DNA of 11,108 nucleotides from an uncultured delta proteobacterium (GTDB lineage: Bacteria > RBG-13-61-14 > DRUE01), in NCBI GenBank assembly GCA_903930515.1, contig CAIYYW010000130.1, forward strand, positions 1 through 11,108, written 5' to 3'. Positions 1-5,214 of this stretch are shown piece after piece (the first letter of the stretch is position 1; each line of letters opens with the position of its first letter). A program made the position numbers and the translations under genes. Under the pieces are notes generated by a model, which was given only the letters and a program-made list of their open reading frames with translations, was not told where the DNA came from and did no database searches.

Positions 1-65
1 CGAGTTGCGCAGGACCGGCATTTGGTATTTGGCAAAAATATCAGGTTTTTCAATTTCGTCTTTTA

Positions 66-296
66 ATGGTTAAAATAACAGGGATGGGCGCAAATGCGAA
101 ATTCGGCCTGATGGTTTTAGCCACCTTGTCCATAATGGTCCTGCTGGTGGTCAGCGGTGAGAGACGGGATTTGAAAGCAGGGGCCGCGTCAAAAGTGGAT
201 CTGAAGCAGATTCAGGCGCAGGTTTCCGCGGGCAATTTGACCCTTCATCTTGCGGAGTTTGGGAAGAAACTTGGCTCAACGGAGGACGCTGAATGA
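66..296 (+). CDS. small single-pass membrane protein upstream of amrS (AmrS N-terminal-like module)
   Basis: A 76-residue protein with one hydrophobic segment (about residues 14-29) followed by a short polar tail expected outside the membrane. The tail carries L58-T-L-H-L-A-E-F-G-K-K-L69. From my knowledge of the family, this resembles the [E]AxFYxKL segment that normally precedes the first cysteines of AmrS. The AmrS encoded next lacks that segment. The stop overlaps the amrS start (ATGA, 293-296), and the GGAGG of amrS at 281-285 lies inside this ORF, so translation of the two is probably coupled. The ATG at 66 has no visible Shine-Dalgarno. The frame stays open to the left edge of the window, so the real start may lie outside it. 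It could be a split-off N-terminus of AmrS, an independent anchor, or a peptide substrate. I do not know a named family for it. Confidence 0.55.
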   Translation: MVKITGMGANAKFGLMVLATLSIMVLLVVSGERRDLKAGAASKVDLKQIQAQVSAGNLTLHLAEFGKKLGSTEDAE

Positions 297-1273
297 GCAA
301 GGGTTATGTTCAATGCCTGCTCTGCCCGAAGCAATGCGTTCTGGGTCCGGAGGAGCGCGGCGATTGCCGGGTGCGGATCAACTACCAGGGAGATTTGGTC
401 GCCCTGACCTATGGCAAGCCCTGTACGGTGCATAAGGATCCGGTGGAAAAAAAACCGATGTTTCATTTCTTGCCGGGAACTTACGCCTTTTCTTTGGCCA
501 CGGCCGGATGCAATCTCCATTGCAAGTTCTGCCAGAACTGGGAAATCTCTCAAATCAACCCGGAGGACGCCAAGAATATGGACTTGAACCCTAAAGCTGC
601 GGTTGATTACGCGCTCAAGAGCGGGTGCCGGAGCATCGCCTATACCTATTCCGACCCGATCATTTTTTATGAATACACCTATGACATCTCGGTTTTGGCT
701 CGGAAGGCCGGTCTGAAGAATATCCTGGTCACGGCCGGGTTCATCAATGAGAAGCCCTGGCGCAAACTGTGCGAGGTCACGGACGGGGCCAATATAGACC
801 TCAAGGCATATTCCGAGGATTTTTATCGCCGGATTTGCAACGGCCAAATGGAGCCGGTTTTGAACGCGATCAAGGTGGCGGTGGAAATGGGGGTTGCGGT
901 TGAGATCACCAATTTGATCGTGCCCACCTTGAATGACGATCTGGAGATGATCAAGCGGATGGCCGGATGGATCCTGGAAAATATCGGCCCGGAATATCCG
1001 CTCCATTTCTCCCGCTTCTTTCCGCTCTACCAGCTTCGGGGGCTGCCGCCCACTCCTTCGGAAACCCTGGTAAGGGCCAGGGAGACCGCCCTGGGAGCGG
1101 GTCTTGATTATGTTTATATCGGCAATGTTGAGGTGGAGGGCGCGGGAAATACCTATTGCCCGAATTGCAAGAAAACCCTGATTGAACGGCAGGGATACCA
1201 GGTGAGCGAGCTCGGGATAATAAACGGCGCCTGCAAGTTCTGCGGAACGCAGATCAAGGGGGTATGGGGTTGA
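293..1273 (+). CDS. amrS: AmmeMemoRadiSam system radical SAM enzyme AmrS
   Basis: A 326-residue radical SAM protein of the pyruvate-formate-lyase-activating-enzyme-like group. The SAM/[4Fe-4S] motif CxxxCxxC is C73, C77, C80 in the sequence AGCNLHCKFCQNW. An N-terminal cysteine cluster (C8, C11, C15, C25; CLLCPKQC then RGDCRVR) is typical of AmrS. A C-terminal pair of CxxC motifs (C289/C292 and C314/C317) probably binds zinc or a further cluster. No signal peptide or membrane segment is seen, so it should be cytoplasmic. GGAGG at 281-285 lies 7 bases before the ATG, and an in-frame TGA at 290-292 fixes this as the start. Family knowledge places amrS with AmrA (AMMECR1) and AmrB (Memo), here fused two genes downstream. 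The reaction catalysed by the system is not established to my knowledge. The usual [E]AxFYxKL N-terminal segment is missing and appears instead on the upstream small ORF. Confidence 0.93.
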   Translation: MSKGYVQCLLCPKQCVLGPEERGDCRVRINYQGDLVALTYGKPCTVHKDPVEKKPMFHFLPGTYAFSLATAGCNLHCKFCQNWEISQINPEDAKNMDLNPKAAVDYALKSGCRSIAYTYSDPIIFYEYTYDISVLARKAGLKNILVTAGFINEKPWRKLCEVTDGANIDLKAYSEDFYRRICNGQMEPVLNAIKVAVEMGVAVEITNLIVPTLNDDLEMIKRMAGWILENIGPEYPLHFSRFFPLYQLRGLPPTPSETLVRARETALGAGLDYVYIGNVEVEGAGNTYCPNCKKTLIERQGYQVSELGIINGACKFCGTQIKGVWG

Positions 1274-1461
1274 TGGAAAAGAAAAAAAGCATCAAGCGTC
1301 GTAAATTTTTTGTCCTGATCGGAGTGGTCGCGCTCGGGATCGGCTGGCTGAGGAATTATTTTAAACCCGGCTCCGGCGGAAAATCCCGCTCTTGCCTGTC
1401 CCTTCACCCGGCCCGTTTTTATCAAAAACTTTTTTCCGCTTCCGATGGAGGCAAGCAATGA
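1273..1461 (+). CDS. small protein with Tat-like leader, between amrS and amrB-amrA
   Basis: A 62-residue protein starting at the ATG that shares its A with the amrS stop (TGATG, 1271-1275). An in-frame ATG at 1264 is possible but less likely. The N-terminus is a twin-arginine-like leader (K8-R9-R10-K11-F12-F13, then a hydrophobic stretch to about residue 26). The tail holds L42-S-L-H-P-A-R-F-Y-Q-K-L53, matching the tail motif of the small ORF at 66-296 (L, L, H, A, F, K and L identical) and the AmrS N-terminal [E]AxFYxKL segment. Its 3' end contains GGAGG (1447-1451), the ribosome site of the next gene, and its TGA overlaps that gene's ATG (ATGA, 1458-1461). No radical SAM domain follows. 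It may be a duplicated AmrS N-terminus whose catalytic part was lost, or a standalone exported peptide that partners AmrS. No family is recognised with certainty. Confidence 0.6.
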   Translation: MEKKKSIKRRKFFVLIGVVALGIGWLRNYFKPGSGGKSRSCLSLHPARFYQKLFSASDGGKQ

Positions 1462-3023
1462 AGATAAAAAATATCGCTTTTTTCTCTCTCGCGTTTTTCC
1501 TGCTATGCGCCGCGTGCAAGAAGCCCAAACCGGAAGCCGCGCAGGCGCCCGGCCGGGAACTTCCGGCGAGCGAGGGGACCTTCCCCGCAGTGGTTGCCGG
1601 CCAGTTTTATCCGGCTGATCCGGGGCAATTGCGAACGATGATCCAGGGCTTTCTGTCCCAGGCCCGGGTTGCGGAAATCCCGGCGCGGATTTTCGCGGTC
1701 CTGTCCCCGCACGCCGGGTATATCTTTTCCGGGCCGATCGCGGGATATTCTTACCGGGCGCTCCAGTCGCAGGGCAGTAAAAAATTCGTGATCATCGCGC
1801 CCAGCCACCACTATCCCGGAGCCGGCCAGGTCGCGGTTTTGAACGCGGACTATTACCAGACCCCGCTGGGCAAGGTAAAAATCAACCGCGATAAAGTCCG
1901 GGAATTATACGGCCTGGGGGATTGGGTCACCACGGACCCGCGCTATTTTTCAGAGGAGCACGCCGCGGAGGTGCAACTGCCGTTCTTGCAGACGATCGTT
2001 GGAGACGGCCTGGAAGTGGTTTTGATCGTGATGCCGGACCCGAGCCTGGAGATGACACAGAAGCTGGCGCAGGGTTTGCTCAAGGTTTTTCCCGGAGAAG
2101 ACTGGGTGTTCATCGCCAGTTCGGATATGAGCCACTACCATAGCAATGACCAGGCCCGGCAGATAGACCGGAACACCTTAAACCTGCTGGAGCAGATGGA
2201 CATCAGCCGGCTTTACCAGGAGGGGATGGGCACGGCGCGGACCGCGGAACTGTGCGGGATCGGCCCGGTGCTCACGGTGATGCAGGCCTTTAAAACTTTC
2301 CATTCCGGAACGGTCAAAATTCTAGCGGCGAAAAATTCCTTTGAGACCACCCAGGCCAACCCCGAGCGGGTGGTCGGGTACGGGGCCGCGCTGTTCCTGC
2401 TTCCCTCCGGCGCAACTCCGGCCCCGGCTTCCTCCCCGGCCGAAGTTGAGGAGTTGAAGCCTTACGGAGGAGACCTGACCCTGGACGAGAAAAAGGAATT
2501 GATGAAGCTGGCGCGATATTCGGTTGAGACCTATGTCCGGGAGGACCGGATTCCGGAAGTGGAAGTAAAACATCCCCGGCTCAAGGAATTGGGCGCGGCC
2601 TTTGTCACGCTCACGGAGCGCGGTCAGTTGCGCGGCTGTATCGGGCATGTCATCGCCCGGGAGCCTCTTTATTTGTGCGTGCGAGATGTGGCCTGCAGCG
2701 CGGCCAAGCAGGACCCGCGATTCCCGCCGGTCACCGCCGGGGAACTTAAGGATCTGGACTATGAAATCTCCCTGCTCTCCCCGCTCGCGCCGGTCAAAGA
2801 CCTGACCATCATCAAGGTCGGACGGGACGGGCTGGTGATGAGGATGGGGCCGTATCAGGGGCTGCTCCTGCCCCAGGTGCCGGTGGAGCAGGGATGGGAC
2901 CGGGAAGCCTTTTTAAGCCATACCTGCAATAAAGCCGGGATGGGATCCAATTGCTGGTCCAATCCGGAGGTTCAGATCCTCCGCTTCCAGGGATTGGTCT
3001 TCAAGGAAAAAGATTTGAAATAA
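1458..3023 (+). CDS. amrB-amrA: AmrB-AmrA fusion (Memo + AMMECR1), predicted lipoprotein
   Basis: A 521-residue fusion of the two partners of AmrS. Residues 1-20 form a lipoprotein-type signal ending CAAC (C20 as the lipidated Cys); the -3 position is Cys rather than the usual Leu/Val, so SPII cleavage is likely but not certain. Residues about 41-316 are the Memo domain: PHAGY (H85), PSHHY (H117), EEHAAEVQLPFL, SSDMSHY (D223, H226) and ELCG (C266). These match the His/Asp/Cys positions reported as metal ligands in human MEMO1. A Pro/Ala-rich linker (about 317-333) leads to the AMMECR1 domain (about 340-516), with its hallmark LRGCIG (391-396) and the LPQVPVEQGW segment. The start at 1458 is chosen over 1392 because GGAGG lies 6 bases upstream and a signal peptide follows at once. 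It is the last gene of the locus and ends 10 bases from a convergent gene. The function of the system is unknown. Confidence 0.92.
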   Translation: MKIKNIAFFSLAFFLLCAACKKPKPEAAQAPGRELPASEGTFPAVVAGQFYPADPGQLRTMIQGFLSQARVAEIPARIFAVLSPHAGYIFSGPIAGYSYRALQSQGSKKFVIIAPSHHYPGAGQVAVLNADYYQTPLGKVKINRDKVRELYGLGDWVTTDPRYFSEEHAAEVQLPFLQTIVGDGLEVVLIVMPDPSLEMTQKLAQGLLKVFPGEDWVFIASSDMSHYHSNDQARQIDRNTLNLLEQMDISRLYQEGMGTARTAELCGIGPVLTVMQAFKTFHSGTVKILAAKNSFETTQANPERVVGYGAALFLLPSGATPAPASSPAEVEELKPYGGDLTLDEKKELMKLARYSVETYVREDRIPEVEVKHPRLKELGAAFVTLTERGQLRGCIGHVIAREPLYLCVRDVACSAAKQDPRFPPVTAGELKDLDYEISLLSPLAPVKDLTIIKVGRDGLVMRMGPYQGLLLPQVPVEQGWDREAFLSHTCNKAGMGSNCWSNPEVQILRFQGLVFKEKDLK

Positions 3024-3033
3024 ATGACGCGGC

Positions 3034-4140
3034 TTATCCGGCGAAAAATTCCTTGACCGAATTTACCACTTGATCCTGCTCCTGGTCGGTCATCTCCGGA
3101 AAGAGGGGCAGGGCGATGGATTTTTTGCTCGCCTGTTCCGCCACCGGGAATTTGCCGTTTTTGTCCAGATACCGCTTGAAGCAACTGAATTGATGGAACG
3201 GACGGGGATAGTAAAGCGAGAACCCGATCCCCTTTTGCCGGAACCGGTCCATTAACGCATCCCGCTGGTCCAGGGTGATGACAAAAGCATTATAGGTGTG
3301 CTTGCGGTCCGGCTTCTCTTCGGGCAAGCGGAGCGGAAGACCGGCCAACAGCTCCCGGTATCTTTTCGCCCTTGCCCTGCGCGCCTCAATCCATTGGTTC
3401 AGATATTTCAGCTTCACCCGCAACACCGCGGCCTGGATCGCGTCCAGACGACTGTTGATCCCGATCGTGGTCCGGTCTCCGGACCCCTTGGCGCCGTGAA
3501 CCCGCAGTTCGGAAAACCGCTGATACAACTGCTCGGAATCGGTCACCGCCATCCCGCCGTCCCCGAACCCGCCCAGGACCTTGGTCGGATAAAAACTGTA
3601 GCAGCTATATTCGCTCAAGCCCCCGATCTTCCGGCCCTGGTATTCCGACCCGATCGCCTGGCAGGCATCCTCAATCAAATACAAGTTCTCTTCTTTGGCC
3701 AAAGCCCGGATTCCATCCATCGCCGCGGGTTCCCCGAACAAATGCACCGGCAGGATGGCCCGGGTATGTTTTGTGATCTTGCTTGCAATCGCTTCCGGGT
3801 CCAGGTTAAAACCGTTCGCCTCAATGTCCACGAACACCGGCTTGGCCCCCGCCCAGCAGATCACGGCCGCGCTGGAAAAGAAGCTGTAAACCGAGGTCAG
3901 CACTTCATCGCCCGGGCCGATCCCCAGGGCCTTGAGCGAGAGCAACAGCGCGTCGGTCCCGCTCGCAACCCCGATCGCGTGTTTCACCCCCAGGTAATCG
4001 GATATTTCCTTCTCAAACGCCTCCAGCTCCGGGCCCAAAATAAACTGGTGGCTTAGAACCACCTGCATCATCGCCTGGTCTATTTCCGGCTTGATCCCCT
4101 GATACTGCCGCTTCAAATCCAGAAATGGCACTCCGTCCAA
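3034..4140 (-). CDS. DegT/DnrJ/EryC1/StrS-family PLP-dependent sugar aminotransferase
   Basis: About 368 residues, the usual length for enzymes that transaminate nucleotide-linked keto-sugars (amino-sugar donors for LPS, capsule or glycoprotein). It opens with the family hallmark VPFLDLKRQY. K187 in SFYPTKVLGG is the PLP-binding lysine, and D158 in EDACQAIG should contact the pyridine nitrogen. SGTDALLLS (residues 60-68) and GINSRLDAIQAAVL are further family motifs. Because the lysine is present, this is an aminotransferase rather than the dehydratase variant. The start is a TTG at 4138-4140 with GGGAGG a few bases upstream. A GTG at 4129-4131 and an ATG at 4221 are alternatives; the ATG would add 27 residues of non-family sequence. 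No other sugar-biosynthesis gene is visible nearby, so the substrate cannot be named. The gene lies 126 bases downstream of the zinc-ribbon gene on the same strand and converges on amrB-amrA with a 10-base gap and no visible terminator. Confidence 0.92.
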   Translation of the reverse strand: MDGVPFLDLKRQYQGIKPEIDQAMMQVVLSHQFILGPELEAFEKEISDYLGVKHAIGVASGTDALLLSLKALGIGPGDEVLTSVYSFFSSAAVICWAGAKPVFVDIEANGFNLDPEAIASKITKHTRAILPVHLFGEPAAMDGIRALAKEENLYLIEDACQAIGSEYQGRKIGGLSEYSCYSFYPTKVLGGFGDGGMAVTDSEQLYQRFSELRVHGAKGSGDRTTIGINSRLDAIQAAVLRVKLKYLNQWIEARRARAKRYRELLAGLPLRLPEEKPDRKHTYNAFVITLDQRDALMDRFRQKGIGFSLYYPRPFHQFSCFKRYLDKNGKFPVAEQASKKSIALPLFPEMTDQEQDQVVNSVKEFFAG

Positions 4141-4266
4141 AATACCCTCCCCCTGAAATTTTTCCCCGCCATTTTCCCGGCAATCCCGGTCATGGTCAAG
4201 CGCAAAAAAGGCGGAATTCAATCCAAAGGATAGCCGAAGAAAAAGAAAATGGTAGTCAAGGAAGCA

Positions 4267-4902
4267 TTATCTCAGCCCGATCAGATGGAACAGATGAGTG
4301 AAAAAGGCGATCGCCTCCGGGTCTTTCCGGTCCGGGGTCCAGGCAAAGGGAGCCAGCGCCATCTGGGCCAGCGCGTAATAGCCGAGCGTCAACTGCCCGA
4401 TCGCGACATATCCGGTGGCGAACTGGCCCAAGCCGAAAAAGATGCTGATCGCGAACTGGGCGATCGCGGTGGGCGCCATAATAAACTGTCCGAACCCGAA
4501 CAGAATGCCGATCCCGAACTGGGCAAGGGTGAACAGGCCGATGGCGAACTGGCCGATGGCAATAATCCCCTTTGCCACCCGCAATTTTCCTTCTTTCCTG
4601 CCAAAGGCGATATGGACCAGGGGCCAGCCGAAAACCGTAATGCTGCTCTTCCATTCAAAGCCCCAGTCCGGTTTCACCATCCTTTGAAAAAGAGCGGTCC
4701 CCGGCCCGGGAGCGCCGCAATGCGGACAGGTCGGCGCGCGATTGCTGAGCTCTTTTCCGCAGTCCGGGCACCGGGTCATTCCGGACGCGGTTCCAGGTGG
4801 AAATCCGGAAGATGCCGGCTGAATCGCAAAGCCGCAAGACGGACAAAAAGCATCGGTATCCTTCAACGGATTGCCGCAGTTTTGACAATTACTCTGCGCC
4901 AA
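4267..4902 (-). CDS. double zinc-ribbon protein with Gln-centred hydrophobic repeat tail
   Basis: A 211-residue protein. Two N-terminal zinc ribbons are visible: C6/C9/C20/C23 and C45/C48/C59/C62. A segment follows (about 81-113; FGWPLVHIAFGRK then RVAKGIIAIG) that I recall from an uncharacterised bacterial family with Gly-rich hydrophobic repeats. Residues about 113-186 form a hydrophobic tail in which [GA]Q recurs at Q118, Q128, Q139, Q149, Q160, Q170 and Q180, spaced 10, 11, 10, 11, 10, 10. The tail is probably membrane-embedded or membrane-associated, with the ribbons cytoplasmic. The start is a TTG at 4900-4902 with GGGAG 7 bases upstream. The repeat makes other frames open too, but only this frame has the zinc ribbons. 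It may share a transcript with the aminotransferase downstream. Function unknown. Confidence 0.85.
   Translation of the reverse strand: MAQSNCQNCGNPLKDTDAFCPSCGFAIQPASSGFPPGTASGMTRCPDCGKELSNRAPTCPHCGAPGPGTALFQRMVKPDWGFEWKSSITVFGWPLVHIAFGRKEGKLRVAKGIIAIGQFAIGLFTLAQFGIGILFGFGQFIMAPTAIAQFAISIFFGLGQFATGYVAIGQLTLGYYALAQMALAPFAWTPDRKDPEAIAFFTHLFHLIGLR
4391..4552 (-). repeat. imperfect tandem coding repeat, 30/33-bp alternating period
   Basis: Within the zinc-ribbon gene, aactg on the + strand (the Gln codon with its neighbour on the coding strand) recurs at 4391, 4421, 4454, 4484, 4517 and 4547. The spacings are 30, 33, 30, 33 and 30. The flanking bases (gcgaactgg, cccgaactggg, ggcgaactggc) are similar but not identical. 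The array therefore looks like an old internal duplication of a 63-bp double unit held by protein selection, not a recent slippage repeat. Confidence 0.75.
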
Positions 4903-5214
4903 AATTTTGCTCCCTTTCCTTTTATTTTCCTAAATCATGCCGGCTGATTCCAGACATTTTATTATTGCATCATAAATAGTCATTACGAATCCATTTCTGA
5001 TGACGAAAGTTCTGCTCATATATCGCCCCCGGTTTCCTGGACACCAATTTATCATCAAGCGGCCAACCTGGTCAAGCCCCGCTCCAGGCGGGGTTCGGGC
5101 CTGCTGAGCAGGGGCGCGGCAATCCCGCGTATTTCGCAAGACCCTGCTTGAAAATGGAGAATGGGTTCAATCCGTGATATATTCTAAAAATATCAGGTCA
5201 GGAGGTTTTGAATA
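4903..5214. other. divergent intergenic region, no convincing gene
   Basis: This stretch lies between the TTG start of the zinc-ribbon gene (- strand) and the mannosidase (+ strand), so it should hold both promoters. The half nearest the zinc-ribbon gene is AT-rich. The half nearest the mannosidase is GC-rich with hairpins (5075-5112). A TATATT at 5178-5183 could be a -10 for the mannosidase, but no well-spaced -35 is visible. The mannosidase has AGGAGG 9 bases before its ATG. On the - strand a 29-codon ORF (4930-5019) starts after a weak GGGGG and ends 27 bases before the zinc-ribbon start. It could be a leader peptide, but nothing beyond its position supports it. Confidence 0.5.
5075..5112. 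repeat. pair of GC-rich hairpins upstream of the mannosidase
   Basis: CCCCGC (5077-5082) pairs with GCGGGG (5088-5093) around a 5-base loop, extendable by one G-T and one A-T pair. CCTGC (5100-5104) pairs with GCAGG (5108-5112) around TGA. GGGGCGCGGC at 5111-5120 recurs, inverted, at 10933-10942 in the other palindromic cluster. A REP-like remnant or RNA structure are both possible. It has no T-run, so it is not a classic terminator. Confidence 0.35.

Noticed and set aside
36-48. AAAAATATCAGGT occurring near the left edge and again near 5186-5198
   Set aside because: One 13-base match within 11 kb is about what chance gives, and the flanking sequence does not match.
281-296. Programmed frameshift joining ORF 66-296 to amrS
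   Set aside because: No slippery sequence is seen, and a good ribosome site precedes the amrS ATG. Stop-start coupling explains it better. A sequencing error cannot be fully excluded.
245-1006. 253-codon open frame on the - strand opposite amrS
   Set aside because: It is a shadow of the GC-rich amrS codons. It has no family motif, and amrS has clear cysteine motifs and a ribosome site.
1392-1457. Longer start for the AmrB-AmrA fusion at 1392
   Set aside because: The extra 22 residues would precede and spoil the signal peptide, and 1458 has GGAGG 6 bases upstream.
3024-3033. Terminator between amrB-amrA and the aminotransferase
   Set aside because: The gap is ten bases, and no stem-loop with a T-run is visible in or beside it.
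3298-4056. 252-codon open frame on the + strand opposite the aminotransferase
   Set aside because: The - strand frame carries the full set of DegT-family motifs. This frame has none.
4249-4947. Several long open frames on both strands across the zinc-ribbon gene
   Set aside because: The 30/33-bp repeat keeps other frames free of stops. Only the frame at 4267-4902 shows zinc ribbons and regular hydrophobicity.
4930-5139. 69-codon frame on the - strand upstream of the zinc-ribbon gene
   Set aside because: It runs through the GC hairpins and has no recognisable features. Only its last 29 codons (4930-5019) could be a leader peptide, and that is weak.
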